Source: Leifsonia aquatica H1aii (lineage in GTDB: Bacteria; Actinomycetota; Actinomycetes; Actinomycetales; Microbacteriaceae). From it: a DNA stretch of 64,000 nt. The notes below the pieces were generated by a model. It had not been told where the DNA came from. It saw only the letters and a program-made list of their open reading frames with translations, and made no database searches. How positions within the stretch are numbered: position 1 is the first letter of the stretch; every line of letters begins with the position of its first letter. Position numbers and translations under genes: made by a program. The stretch lies in contig NZ_AYMR01000010.1 in NCBI RefSeq assembly GCF_000633535.1, positions 58,178 to 122,177 of the forward strand, written 5' to 3'. Positions 44,660 through 53,174 of the stretch are shown here, piece by piece.

Positions 44660-45759
44660 CCGGCCCTCCCGATGCAGCCGCGCGCGATCGCCGTGAGCTC
44701 GGCCGCGAGGACCGACGGGACCTGCGGCACGTCGAGGGCGGCGATCGCCTGCTCGACGTGCTCGGCGAGGAGCCGCTCGGCGAACCGCCGGGCCCCGCAG
44801 GCCTCCAGCAGCGCCGCAAGCCGTGCGGCACCGGCGGGGGTGAGATCGTCGCGGCCGAGGCCGTCGGCGATCTCCGGCCACGCCTCGGTGGTGCGCGCGA
44901 AGGCGATCAGCGTGGTCTTCTTGCCTTCGCGCAGATCGCTCAGCACGCTCTTGCCCGTCGCCCGTTGGTCTCCGTAGACGCCGAGGAGGTCGTCGCCGAG
45001 CTGGAACGCCACCCCGACGAGCCGTCCGTACTCCGCGAGCACGGACAGCAGGCCGTCGTCGGCTCCGGCGAGGATGGCCCCCGCCATGATCGGGCCTGCG
45101 ACCGAGTACTCCGCGGTCTTGCGCTCGGTCATGCCGAGCACGGCCGGCAGCGAAGGCGGTGTCAGGCCGACCGCGAGGGCGACGTCGGCCAGTTCGCCCG
45201 CCGCGGTCACCACCAGCGAGTGGTCCAGCACGTCGAGCAGCCGCTCCCGCGCCGGCGCCGGAACGTCGAGCCGGCCGACGAGTGCGGTCGCGGCGTGCAG
45301 CAGCAGGTCGCCGGCGAGGATGGACGCCGCCTCCCCCCAGAGCCGGGCCTGGGCGGGTGTGGCGCCCGCGGCCGCGGCGTCCCCGGCGAACTCGCCGGAG
45401 AGGTTCGGCCTCCCGCGGCGCACGGTGTCGCCGTCGATGACGTCGTCGTGGAGGAGGAAGGCCGTGTGCAGCAGCTCGAAGGCGGTCGCGGTATCGATCG
45501 CCGCCGCGTCGATCCCGGCGCCGAGCGATGCCGTGGTGGAGAGCACGAATCGGGGCCGCATCCGCTTGCCCCCGTCGGCGGCCGCACGGGCGCCGGCCCA
45601 GAGCTGCTGATAGTCCTCGCCGTAGCCGGCCGATGCCGCGATCCGTTCGGCGAAGAACGCAGCCAGCCTGCCGTCGACGGCCGCGAGCCCCTCCGCCACG
45701 TCCGCAGTTCGGACGGGTGCCGTCTCGGGGCGGTCGGTGCGGGAATCGAAGCGGGTCAT
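44656..45759 (-). CDS. crtE: Geranylgeranyl diphosphate synthase CrtE
   Basis: First gene of the crt operon, a 367-aa trans-prenyltransferase giving GGPP. Motifs: GGKRMRPRFVLSTTASL, FLLHDDVIDGDTVRRG and FQLGDDLLGVYGD. ATG 45759 has GAGGAGG five bases upstream. The leader region holds an AT-rich near-palindrome at 45796-45818, likely the binding site of the divergent MarR-type regulator. In Corynebacterium the CrtE product GGPP relieves repression by CrtR, so a similar feedback loop is plausible. Confidence 0.92.
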   Translation of the reverse strand: MTRFDSRTDRPETAPVRTADVAEGLAAVDGRLAAFFAERIAASAGYGEDYQQLWAGARAAADGGKRMRPRFVLSTTASLGAGIDAAAIDTATAFELLHTAFLLHDDVIDGDTVRRGRPNLSGEFAGDAAAAGATPAQARLWGEAASILAGDLLLHAATALVGRLDVPAPARERLLDVLDHSLVVTAAGELADVALAVGLTPPSLPAVLGMTERKTAEYSVAGPIMAGAILAGADDGLLSVLAEYGRLVGVAFQLGDDLLGVYGDQRATGKSVLSDLREGKKTTLIAFARTTEAWPEIADGLGRDDLTPAGAARLAALLEACGARRFAERLLAEHVEQAIAALDVPQVPSVLAAELTAIARGCIGRAG

Positions 45760-45795
45760 CCGAACCTCCTCGTGTGCGAACGACCAGAATACCTA

Positions 45796-45818
45796 GCCAA
45801 GATAGAAAATAACTTAGC
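45796..45818. promoter_or_regulatory. Candidate CrtR/MarR operator between crtE and its regulator
   Basis: An AT-rich near-palindrome of the form GC-n-AAG-n-TA-n5-TA-n-CTT-n-GC, in an otherwise G+C-rich region. It overlaps the candidate -35 (TTAGCA, 45814-45819) of the marR promoter, so one bound dimer could repress both directions. Assignment is by symmetry and location. Confidence 0.55.
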
Positions 45819-45837
45819 ACGCTTCTTACTCGTCGCA

Positions 45838-45843
45838 TAGGAT
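45838..45843 (+). promoter_or_regulatory. -10 hexamer (TAGGAT) for leaderless marR transcript
   Basis: TAGGAT, six bases, ATG 45850. A -35-like TTAGCA lies 18 bases upstream within the operator. Confidence 0.6.
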
Positions 45844-45849
45844 GTCCGC

Positions 45850-46413
45850 ATGAGCTCCAGGGACGATGCGCGCCGCATCTCCGGGTCGATGGTCGACCCG
45901 CGCGTCATCGACCCCGGACAGGAACTGGTGCGGCACGACGACCTATCCGAGCGTGAGCTCGCCGAGATCGTCGGCCTGCTGACGTCGATCCGCGACTGGC
46001 GGGAGGCCGAGCAGCGGCTGAGCTTCGAGTCGCGGTCCCAGCTCCGCCTCAACGAGACCGACATGAAGGCTCTGCGGTACATCATCGCCTCCATGAACGC
46101 CGGCGTCGCCGTCACGGCCGGAGCGCTCGCGGAGCACCTCCACATCTCCACCGCCTCCACGACCAAGCTGCTCGATCGGCTGGAGGCGTCCGGCCACGTC
46201 GTTCGCCGGCCGCACCCCACCGACCGCCGCGCCGTGACCGTCGAGATCACCCCGGAGACGCACCGCGAGGTGCGCCGCACCATGGGGCTGCAGCACGCCC
46301 GGCGTTTCCAGGTCGCCCGGGCCCTCACCTCCGACGAGCGCGCCGTGGTCACGCGGTTCCTGACGGACCTCAGCGCGACCACCCTGGTCATCGCTCCGCC
46401 GGTCGCGGACTGA
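45850..46413 (+). CDS. MarR-family regulator, CrtR type
   Basis: A 187-aa MarR protein divergent from crtE. The winged HTH reads AGALAEHLHISTASTTKLLD, RLEASGHVVRRPHPTDRRAV, with the DxRxxxV wing. It has an extra ~45 N-terminal residues compared with minimal MarR proteins. In Corynebacterium glutamicum CrtR, in the same place, represses the crt operon and releases DNA on binding GGPP-type prenyl diphosphates; the same is likely here. Its 3' end overlaps the convergent SDR gene by 26 bases. Confidence 0.85.
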   Translation: MSSRDDARRISGSMVDPRVIDPGQELVRHDDLSERELAEIVGLLTSIRDWREAEQRLSFESRSQLRLNETDMKALRYIIASMNAGVAVTAGALAEHLHISTASTTKLLDRLEASGHVVRRPHPTDRRAVTVEITPETHREVRRTMGLQHARRFQVARALTSDERAVVTRFLTDLSATTLVIAPPVAD

Positions 46414-47893
46414 CCACCGAGCGGAGCCGGTCCGGCTCGGTGACGATACGGTTCGCCATCCCGTTGAAGATGATGCCGTGGAACGGCAGGATCGAATACC
46501 AGTAGAGCCGGCCCGCCAGCCCGCGCGGGAAGAACACGGCGCGCTGCCGGTATCGCGAGCCTCCCCCGTCCCCCGGGGTCACCTCCAGCTCCAGCCAGGC
46601 CCGGCCGGGCACCCGCATCTCGGCGCGCAGGCGCAGATCACCGCCGTCCGCGCTGCGGGAGATCCGCTCGACCCGCCACCAGTCGAGCACGTCGCCGGTC
46701 GACAGCCGGTCCGCGTCCCGGCGGCCCCGCCGCAGCCCGACGCCGCCGACCAGCTTGTCCGCCCAGCCGCGCAGGGCCCACGCCAGCGGGAAGGAGTACC
46801 ACCCCCGTTCGCCGCCGATGCCCTCCACGACCCGCCAGAGCTCGGCGGGCTCGGCATCGGACGTGCGTTCGCGCACGTCGGTGTAGACCGTGTGACCCGC
46901 CCACTCCGGATCGCTCGGCAGCGGGTCGCTGGGCGCGCCCGCGACCGAGGAGTTGCGCCAGCTGGTCTCGACATCCCCGTCGCGCATGCGGGCCAGGGCG
47001 AGCCGCACGGCCGTCCGGTAGCCGGTGAGGCCGCCGGGCGGCGGCGCGATGACGCCGTCGATGTCGTGCTCCCGCATCACGCAGTCGTACTGCAGCGATT
47101 CGATGATCGGCACCGCGAGGCTGCGCGGGATCGGGGTGACCAGGTTGACCCACTGCGAGGCGAGCCACGGCGTGAACACCGGAAGCGCCGCGATCGGCCG
47201 CTGCGGCAGCCCGGCCTCGACCGCGAAGCCGTTCATCATCTGGCCGTAGCGCAGGATGTCGGGGCCGCCCACATCGAACGCGCGCGACACCTCCGGGGGG
47301 AGCTCGGCGGCCTCGACGAGATAGTGCAGCACGTCGCGGACGGCGATCGGCTGGATGCGGTTGCGGACCCAGCGCGGCGCGGGCATGTACGGCAGCACCT
47401 CGGTGAGGTGCCGGATCATCTCGAACGACGCCGACCCCGACCCGATCACGACCCCCGCCTGGAGCACGACCGTCGGGACACCGGACTCGAGCAGGATGCG
47501 CCCCACGGCGACCCGAGAGCGCAGGTGCCGCGAGAGCGGGCCGTCGGGGTGCAGGGCGCCGAGGTAGACGATCCGGCGGACCCCGGCCTCCCGGGCCGCA
47601 GTCGCGACCGTGCGCGCGGCGGCGGATTCCTCGTCCTCGAAGTCGCCCCGGGCACGCATGGAGTGCACCAGGTAGTAGACGACGTCGATGTCCTCCATCG
47701 ACCGCGCCACCGAATCCGGGTCGCCGAGGTCGCCGCGGACGACCTCCACCTCGTCCGCCCACGGGACGTCGGCCAGCTTCTGCGGCGAGCGCGCCAGCAC
47801 CCGCACGGTGTGGCCGCGGGCGAGCAGTCGCGGCACGAGGCGGCCCCCGACGTACCCGGTCGCTCCGGTCACGAGCACGCGCTGCCGAGTCAT
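46388..47893 (-). CDS. SDR-family NAD(P)-binding protein with DUF2867 domain
   Basis: A 501-aa two-domain protein. The N-terminal atypical SDR (1-300) begins RVLVTGATGYVGGRLVPRLL and has VVYYLVHSM and IVYLGALHPDGPLSRHLRSR. The C-terminal domain (about 340-500, DUF2867) includes GWYSFPLAWALRGWADKLVG and ends FPRGLAGRLYWYSILPFHG. The family is annotated as oxidoreductase, but the canonical YxxxK is not obvious. Its product is unknown. It is convergent with the MarR gene next to the crt cluster, so a role in lipid or pigment metabolism is conceivable but unsupported. TATGGT six bases upstream of ATG 47893 indicates a leaderless transcript. Confidence 0.82.
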   Translation of the reverse strand: MTRQRVLVTGATGYVGGRLVPRLLARGHTVRVLARSPQKLADVPWADEVEVVRGDLGDPDSVARSMEDIDVVYYLVHSMRARGDFEDEESAAARTVATAAREAGVRRIVYLGALHPDGPLSRHLRSRVAVGRILLESGVPTVVLQAGVVIGSGSASFEMIRHLTEVLPYMPAPRWVRNRIQPIAVRDVLHYLVEAAELPPEVSRAFDVGGPDILRYGQMMNGFAVEAGLPQRPIAALPVFTPWLASQWVNLVTPIPRSLAVPIIESLQYDCVMREHDIDGVIAPPPGGLTGYRTAVRLALARMRDGDVETSWRNSSVAGAPSDPLPSDPEWAGHTVYTDVRERTSDAEPAELWRVVEGIGGERGWYSFPLAWALRGWADKLVGGVGLRRGRRDADRLSTGDVLDWWRVERISRSADGGDLRLRAEMRVPGRAWLELEVTPGDGGGSRYRQRAVFFPRGLAGRLYWYSILPFHGIIFNGMANRIVTEPDRLRSVVSPRPAER

Positions 47894-47899
47894 GCGCCG

Positions 47900-47905
47900 A
47901 CCATA
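47900..47905 (-). promoter_or_regulatory. -10 hexamer (TATGGT), minus strand
   Basis: TATGGT, six bases, then the ATG at 47893; leaderless arrangement. Confidence 0.55.
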
Positions 47906-47955
47906 CGCCGCGGCACGCGGCCCGCAACCGCCACCGCTGCGTCGGCTTCGTCCTG

Positions 47956-47961
47956 TACGGT
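47956..47961 (+). promoter_or_regulatory. -10 hexamer (TACGGT), plus strand
   Basis: TACGGT, six bases, then ATG 47968. It is only about 50 bases from the opposed TATGGT, so the two divergent promoters must overlap. Confidence 0.55.
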
Positions 47962-47967
47962 TCTCGC

Positions 47968-48309
47968 ATGGGCAAGCTCGTATACGCCGGGACGACGGAG
48001 ATCGGCTTCGAGGACCGGGTCCTCGCACACCTGCAGATCGTGATCGGTCTGAAGCTGCGACGCAAGGAGGGGTTCTTCTTCTCCTGGCGCGACGAGCAGG
48101 CGGTGGGAGACGGCCGCAGCGCGATCTGGGTCGACCCCGCCATCCCGCTGCTCTTCCGCTACAGCGGAGGGCGTCCGCCGAAGATCAACAAGACCTGGCT
48201 CGAACAGCTGACGATCTCGTCGAACAGCGCGGCCGGCCTCCAGCTGACGGAGGAGATCGGCGCGCTCGGTGCCGACGAGGTCGACGCCGACTCGCGCCCC
48301 GGACGCTGA
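47968..48309 (+). CDS. Small conserved protein of a Microbacteriaceae-type family
   Basis: A 113-aa soluble protein: MGKLVYAGTTEIGFEDRVLA then HLQIVIGLKLRRKEGFFFSW, with ALWVDPAIPL-like (AIWVDPAIPLLFRYSGG) and PPKINKTWLEQLTISSNSAA. From memory, similar ~110-aa proteins are frequent in Microbacteriaceae and are sometimes labelled ATP-dependent DNA ligase in error; nothing here supports ligase activity. The repeated hydrophobic strands and SSNSA...GLQL end suggest a small beta-rich domain. Function unknown. Probably leaderless. Confidence 0.65.
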   Translation: MGKLVYAGTTEIGFEDRVLAHLQIVIGLKLRRKEGFFFSWRDEQAVGDGRSAIWVDPAIPLLFRYSGGRPPKINKTWLEQLTISSNSAAGLQLTEEIGALGADEVDADSRPGR

Positions 48310-48411
48310 CCGGCCCGAAGCCTTGATCGCGGACGGAGCCGCGCCTATCGTGAGGTCCGTCGCATCCAGCAACGGATACGTCGTATCCAGCCACCGAGAG
48401 GAGGCGACGCC

Positions 48412-48612
48412 ATGACCGACGAGGATCCCACCGCGGGCCAGGACCCCGGGGCGTCCGACAGTGTGAGCAGCGCGCCGGGCGCGGCCGGGCAGCCCGCCGC
48501 GGCGCCGGCCGAGGCGGACCAGGCCACCGAGAGCAGCGGAACCGGTGAGCAGCCCGGCGACATCCCCTTCGAGCAGGCCGCCGCGGAACACGAGAACCCC
48601 GCGCTCGGCTGA
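48412..48612 (+). CDS. Small acidic low-complexity protein
   Basis: A 66-aa protein with a strong ribosome site (GAGAGGAGG) before ATG 48412. It is acidic and dominated by Ala, Gly, Pro, Glu and Ser, and is predicted to be disordered; only the C-terminal DIPFEQAAAEHENPALG looks structured. No family is recognised. Upstream, the 102-base gap contains CGCATCCAGCAACGGATA and a related CGTATCCAGCCA about 20 bases apart. It precedes the convergent sigma-factor gene. Confidence 0.55.
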   Translation: MTDEDPTAGQDPGASDSVSSAPGAAGQPAAAPAEADQATESSGTGEQPGDIPFEQAAAEHENPALG

Positions 48613-48644
48613 GCGCGGGGTCCCCGTCCACGTGGGCGGCGCGC

Positions 48645-49556
48645 TCAGCGCAGGTACTCGAGCAGTTCGGGGCAGCGCAGGCGCTTGAGGCTGCGCGTCT
48701 CCAGCTGGCGGACGCGCTCCCGGGTGATCCCGTAGACCTCGCCGACCTCGTCGAGGGTCATCGGCTTGTGACCGTCCAGGCCGAAACGCATGCGGACAAC
48801 CTTGGCGTCGCGCGGCGGCAGGTCGCGCAGGCGCTCCTCCAGGTCGCGGTGGCGGAAGACGACCTCCACCGCCTCCGGCGGGCCCGGGAAGTCGTCGTCC
48901 TCGATCAGGTCGCCCAGCTCCGCGCCCTCGTTCTCGCCGACCGGCACGGCCAGCGAGACCGTCTCGGAGTCGCTCATCTGCAGCTTGTGCACCTCGGCCT
49001 CGGTCAGATTGGCCGCCTCCGCCATCTCCTCCAGCGTGGGCGTGCGTCCGAGCTCGCCGCCCAGGTCGCGGCGGATGCGGTCGAGCTTGTCGATCTTCTC
49101 CACAGTGTGCACCGGGATGCGGATCATCCGCGCGGTGTCGGCGATGCCGCGCAGGATCGACTGGCGGATCCACCAGGTGGCGTAGGTGGAGAACTTGTTG
49201 CCGGTCCGGTAGTCGAACTTCTCGACCGCGCGGACGAGGCCGAGGTTGCCCTCCTGGATCAGGTCCATGACGGGCAGTCCGCGGCCGGAGTACCGCTTGG
49301 CGATGCTCACCACCAGGCGGAGGTTCGCCTCGATGAAGCGCTCGAACGCGCGCTTCCCGTCGTCGGCGAGGTAGTGCAGTTCGCGCTTCTCGCGGGGGGT
49401 CAGCCCCGCTCGGGTCGCCAGGCGCTCTCCGGCGAGGACCCCCACCTCGATGCGCTTGGCGAGCGTCACTTCCTCGTCGGCGGTCAGCAGGCGCGTCCGT
49501 CCGATCGAGTTCAGGTAATCGCGTACCGGGTCGCTGGTCACTTCGAGCACAGTCAT
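48645..49556 (-). CDS. sigB: Group 2 sigma-70 factor (SigB-like)
   Basis: RNA polymerase sigma factor of 303 aa lacking the long acidic N-terminus of SigA. Region 1.2 starts [20 protein letters not shown], region 2 has [20 protein letters not shown] and [20 protein letters not shown], and region 4 ends in [20 protein letters not shown]. In the -10-recognition helix, [12 protein letters not shown] replaces the usual AITRAMADQART of SigA/SigB, so promoter choice may be slightly shifted. It probably serves general stress or late growth. Divergent from the MFS gene, with 226 bases between the two starts. Confidence 0.9.
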   Translation of the reverse strand: MTVLEVTSDPVRDYLNSIGRTRLLTADEEVTLAKRIEVGVLAGERLATRAGLTPREKRELHYLADDGKRAFERFIEANLRLVVSIAKRYSGRGLPVMDLIQEGNLGLVRAVEKFDYRTGNKFSTYATWWIRQSILRGIADTARMIRIPVHTVEKIDKLDRIRRDLGGELGRTPTLEEMAEAANLTEAEVHKLQMSDSETVSLAVPVGENEGAELGDLIEDDDFPGPPEAVEVVFRHRDLEERLRDLPPRDAKVVRMRFGLDGHKPMTLDEVGEVYGITRERVRQLETRSLKRLRCPELLEYLR

Positions 49557-49769
49557 CGTGTCATCCCATCAGCTCGTACTGTCGTGCGTCGCCTCGGTGT
49601 CTCGGCGTGCGCGGCCGGGGTTCGTCCGGTCGGCGCAGATTCAGGGTAGGCAGGCGGGTATGGCCCCCAACAAGGGGTTGACACCGCCCTCTCCGCTGCG
49701 CTAGCCGAACGGACCTCTCCCCCTCCCAGCCCGTCCTGTCAAGGGCTGACGAGGGATTCGCGCAGCTTC

Positions 49770-49775
49770 TACCGT
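49770..49775 (+). promoter_or_regulatory. -10 hexamer (TACCGT) before the MFS gene
   Basis: TACCGT is seven bases before GTG 49783. It overlaps the upstream GTG (49774), which argues for the later start. A TTGACA at 49678-49683 has a poor -10 (TAGCCG, 18 bp on) and could be a second promoter. Confidence 0.4.
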
Positions 49776-49782
49776 GGCCATC

Positions 49783-51270
49783 GTGAGCACACGTACACGC
49801 GATTCCCAGCCGCCGACCCTCTCCACCATCCGCACGCTGATCCCGGCGCGGATGGACCGGTTGCCCTGGTCGCGCTTCCACTGGCTGGTCGTGCTGGGGC
49901 TCGGCACCGTGTGGATCCTCGACGGGCTGGAGGTCACGATCGTCGGCGCGATCGGCAGCCGGCTGACCGAGCCGGACAGCGGTCTCGGGCTCACCACCGC
50001 CGAGGTCGGCCTGGCCGCCGCCATCTACGTGGCCGGCGCGTGCGTCGGCTCGCTGGTCTTCGGCTACCTGACCGACCGGTTCGGACGCAAGAAGCTGTTC
50101 ATCCTGACCCTCGGCCTGTACCTGGTCGCGACCGTGCTCACGGCCTTCTCGTTCGCCCCGTGGATGTTCTTCGTCTTCCGGTTCTTCACCGGCGCGGGCA
50201 TCGGCGGCGAGTACGCGGCCATCAACTCGGCGATCGACGAGCTGATCCCCGCGCGGCGGCGCGGCATGGTGGACCTGGCGATCAACGGCTCGTACTGGCT
50301 CGGCACGGCGTTCGGGGCGGTGCTCACCGTCTTCCTGCTGAACGAGCAGCTGTTCGCCGCCGACATCGGCTGGCGCATCGCGTTCGGCCTGGGCGCCGTG
50401 CTCGGGCTCGTGATCCTCCTGGTGCGCCGCAACGTCCCGGAGTCGCCGCGCTGGCTCTTCATCCACGGCCGCGACGAGGAGGCCGAGAAGCTGGTCGACG
50501 GGATCGAGCACGACATCGAGAAGGAGAGCGGGGAGGCCCTTCCGACGGTGGACGACGACAAGGGCATCGAGATCAAGCAGCGCCGGTCCACCGGGTTCGG
50601 CGAGATCGTGCGCACCGCCGTCACCCGCTACCCGAAGCGGTTCGTGCTCGGGCTCTCGCTCTTCATCGGTCAGGCCTTCCTCTACAACGCGGTCTTCTTC
50701 ACGTACTCGCTCGTGCTCACCAAGCTCCTGCACGTCCCGGACGATGTCGCGCCCTGGGCGCTCGTGCCGATCGCGATCGGCAACTTCCTCGGTCCGATGC
50801 TGCTCGGGCATCTCTTCGACAGCATCGGACGCCGGTTCATGATCACCCTCTCCTACGTCGGAAGCGGCATCCTGCTCGTCGGCACCGCGCTGCTTTTCGA
50901 CGCCGGCGCGCTGGACGCGTTCTGGCTGACGGCGTGCTGGATGATCGTGTTCTTCCTGGCCTCGGCCGGCGCGAGCAGCGCCTACCTCACGGTCAGCGAG
51001 ATCTTCCCGATGGAGACGCGCGCGATGTCGATCGCGTTCTTCTACGCCGTCGGCACCGGGCTCGGCGGCATCATCGGCCCGATCCTGTTCGGTCAGCTGA
51101 TCGAGGGCGGCATCCACTCGGTGGTCATCGGCTACTACATCGGCGCCGGACTGATGATCGCCGCCGGTCTGGTCGAGCTGTTCCTCGGTGTGAACGCGGA
51201 GGGGCGGTCGCTGGAGGACATCGCCCAGCCGCTGTCGGCGCAGACGCCGGCGCAGTCAGCCCGCGAGTAG
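49783..51270 (+). CDS. MFS transporter (sugar/aromatic-acid porter type)
   Basis: A 12-helix major facilitator of 495 aa from GTG 49783 ([11 protein letters not shown]). GTG 49774 is possible but would overlap the predicted -10. The loop 2-3 motif is [14 protein letters not shown], with [13 protein letters not shown] in helix 1 (a D-E pair) and [20 protein letters not shown] in helix 4, then [12 protein letters not shown]. The pattern resembles SP/AAHS-type porters for sugars or aromatic acids; the substrate is unknown. Its end overlaps the convergent topoisomerase gene by 15 bases. Confidence 0.85.
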   Translation: MSTRTRDSQPPTLSTIRTLIPARMDRLPWSRFHWLVVLGLGTVWILDGLEVTIVGAIGSRLTEPDSGLGLTTAEVGLAAAIYVAGACVGSLVFGYLTDRFGRKKLFILTLGLYLVATVLTAFSFAPWMFFVFRFFTGAGIGGEYAAINSAIDELIPARRRGMVDLAINGSYWLGTAFGAVLTVFLLNEQLFAADIGWRIAFGLGAVLGLVILLVRRNVPESPRWLFIHGRDEEAEKLVDGIEHDIEKESGEALPTVDDDKGIEIKQRRSTGFGEIVRTAVTRYPKRFVLGLSLFIGQAFLYNAVFFTYSLVLTKLLHVPDDVAPWALVPIAIGNFLGPMLLGHLFDSIGRRFMITLSYVGSGILLVGTALLFDAGALDAFWLTACWMIVFFLASAGASSAYLTVSEIFPMETRAMSIAFFYAVGTGLGGIIGPILFGQLIEGGIHSVVIGYYIGAGLMIAAGLVELFLGVNAEGRSLEDIAQPLSAQTPAQSARE

Positions 51271-52224
51271 CTCCAGCAGGGCGGGCTCGGGGACCCGGCC
51301 GCCCGAGGTGTCGATGACCTCGCCCTGGCGATAGCGGTCGAAGACGCGAGGGTCGATGTAGCTGTTGCGCGCGATCGTCGGCGTGTTGCCGAGCGCTGCG
51401 GCGGCCTCGTTGACGGCAGCGGTCACGCGCTTCTTCCGGCGCGACTCCGTCCGGCTGGTCCCGAGTGCGGCGAGCGCCTCCGCGGCGACGATGGTGCCGT
51501 GCAGGGTGCGGAAGTCCTTGGCGGTGAACTCTCCGCCGGTCTGACGCCGGATGTACTCGTTGAGGGAGGCGGGCCGGAGGGTGTGCCAGGTGCCCTCCTT
51601 CCACGAGAGCAGCCGCGACCGCTGCCCCCGCAGCGCCTGGATCTGCGTCAGGAGCTCGGCGAGGTCGGCGTCGACGATCGTGCTGGTCCACTTCTGAGCC
51701 GACTTCGCCGGGAAGGTCAGGGTGATCTCGTCGCCGTCGATGCGGGCGTGCCGGCAGAGCAGGGTGGTCAACCCGCGGCTGCCGTTGGCGTGCAGGTACT
51801 CCTCGCTGCCGATCCGCACGCTCCCGAGATCGATGATGCGGAAGGCGGCCGCGAGCACCCGGTCCCGGCCGAATCCCTCCTCGCGGAGGTCCATCGTCAC
51901 CTTGCGGCGCGCCGACGGCAACGTCTCCGCCAGCTGGGCGGCGCGCTCGAACTTCACCCGGTCCTGATGGAGGCGCCAGGAGTCGTGGTACCGGTACTGA
52001 CGTCGGCCGGCCTGGTCGGTGCCGACGGCCTGGATGTGCCCGCGTGCGTCGGGCGAGATCCACACGTCCTCCCACGCCGGGGGAATGACGAGCGAGCGGA
52101 TGCGCTCCAGCTCGCGCTCATCGACGACGGGGTTTCCCGCCTCGTCCTCGTAGACGGGGCCGTTCCTGCTCGCACGGCGGTGATAGCCGGGGCCCGACGG
52201 GTCGGAACGGCGCAGGCGCGTCAC
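51256..52224 (-). CDS. DNA topoisomerase IB (poxvirus/bacterial type)
   Basis: A 322-aa type IB topoisomerase that relaxes supercoils via a 3'-phosphotyrosine. The catalytic tyrosine is Y289 in [11 protein letters not shown]. The active-site basic residues fall in [23 protein letters not shown] and [12 protein letters not shown] 52224 overlaps the ku stop (GTGA), so translation is coupled with Ku. Type IB enzymes of this compact kind occur sporadically in bacteria; pairing with Ku is suggestive of a repair role. Confidence 0.9.
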   Translation of the reverse strand: MTRLRRSDPSGPGYHRRASRNGPVYEDEAGNPVVDERELERIRSLVIPPAWEDVWISPDARGHIQAVGTDQAGRRQYRYHDSWRLHQDRVKFERAAQLAETLPSARRKVTMDLREEGFGRDRVLAAAFRIIDLGSVRIGSEEYLHANGSRGLTTLLCRHARIDGDEITLTFPAKSAQKWTSTIVDADLAELLTQIQALRGQRSRLLSWKEGTWHTLRPASLNEYIRRQTGGEFTAKDFRTLHGTIVAAEALAALGTSRTESRRKKRVTAAVNEAAAALGNTPTIARNSYIDPRVFDRYRQGEVIDTSGGRVPEPALLELLAG

Positions 52225-53099
52225 GCGGGCTTCTTGGTCTTCTTCGCGGGGGCCTTCGTGGTCGTGCCGCCGGACGACTTCTTCGCTGTCGCGGTGTCCG
52301 CGTCCTTGCCGGACCGGCTGCGTTCGACGCTGCGCTGCAGCGCCTCCATGAGGTCGATGACCTCGCCGCCGCCCTTCGCCTTCTCCGGCTCCTCACCGAA
52401 GGTCTCGGCGGTGTCCATGCTCTCGCCCTGCTCGAGCTTGGCGTCGATGAGCCGGCGCAGCTCCTCCTGGTACTCGTCGGTGAACTTCTCCGGCTCGAAG
52501 TCGCCGGCGAAACTCTCCATCAGCGCGGCCGACAGCTTCAGCTCCCGCTCGGTGATGCGCGGCGAGGAGTCGAGCGCCGGGAAGTCGGCCTCGCGGATCT
52601 CGTCGTGCCAGAGCATCGTCTGCAGCACCAGCACGTTGCCACGCACGCGCAGAGCGCCGAGGCGTGTCTTCTGGCGCAGGGCGAAGTTGACGATGGCGGT
52701 GCGGTCCTCGTCCTCCAGCGTCTTCCGCAGCAGCGCGTACGCCTTGAGGGATTTGGAGTCGGGCTCCAGGTAGTAGCTGCGGTCGAGCATCATCGGGTCG
52801 ATCTGCTCGTTGGGCACGAACTCGACGACGTCGATCTCGCGGCTGCGCTCGGCCGGCAGCGACGCGAGGTCGTCGGGCGTGAGGATCACCGTCCGCTCCC
52901 CGTCGTCGTATGCCTTGGCGATGTGCTCGTAGGGGATGACCTTGCCGTCGATCTCGCAGCGGCGCTGGTACCGGATGCGGCCGCCGTCGGCGTCGTGCAC
53001 CTGGTGCAGCGCGACGTCGTGGTCCTCCGTCGCGCTGTAGACCTTCACCGGCACGTTGACCAGCCCGAAGGTGATCGCGCCCGTCCATATGGCCCTCAT
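52221..53099 (-). CDS. ku: DNA end-binding protein Ku
   Basis: Bacterial Ku homodimer subunit of 292 aa for non-homologous end joining. It begins MRAIWTGAITFGLVNVPVKV, the family hallmark, with IRYQRRCEIDGKVIPYEHIA and YYLEPDSKSLKAYALLRKTL, then a ring domain and a C-terminal Lys/Ala/Thr-rich tail ([12 protein letters not shown]) that can bind DNA or recruit LigD. ATG 53099. It is divergent from ligD, with 75 bases between starts, and coupled to the topoisomerase gene. Confidence 0.96.
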   Translation of the reverse strand: MRAIWTGAITFGLVNVPVKVYSATEDHDVALHQVHDADGGRIRYQRRCEIDGKVIPYEHIAKAYDDGERTVILTPDDLASLPAERSREIDVVEFVPNEQIDPMMLDRSYYLEPDSKSLKAYALLRKTLEDEDRTAIVNFALRQKTRLGALRVRGNVLVLQTMLWHDEIREADFPALDSSPRITERELKLSAALMESFAGDFEPEKFTDEYQEELRRLIDAKLEQGESMDTAETFGEEPEKAKGGGEVIDLMEALQRSVERSRSGKDADTATAKKSSGGTTTKAPAKKTKKPA

Positions 53100-53162
53100 G
53101 GCCTCTATCGTGTCCGCGAGTCGCCCCGATATCAACCAGTGATCGAAGGATGGGCGACGGCG

Positions 53163-53168
53163 TACGGT
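53163..53168 (+). promoter_or_regulatory. -10 hexamer (TACGGT) for leaderless ligD transcript
   Basis: TACGGT, six bases, ATG 53175; no ribosome site. Confidence 0.55.
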
Positions 53169-53174
53169 GGGCGC

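Noticed and set aside
47968..48309. ATP-dependent DNA ligase
   Set aside because: Such a label is sometimes attached to this small family, but there is no KxDG adenylation motif and the protein is far too short.
49678..49707. TTGACA with TAGCCG 18 bp downstream as the main MFS promoter
   Set aside because: The -10 lacks the final T and the first A-rich core; the TACCGT seven bases before GTG 49783 fits the local pattern better. Kept only as a possible second promoter.
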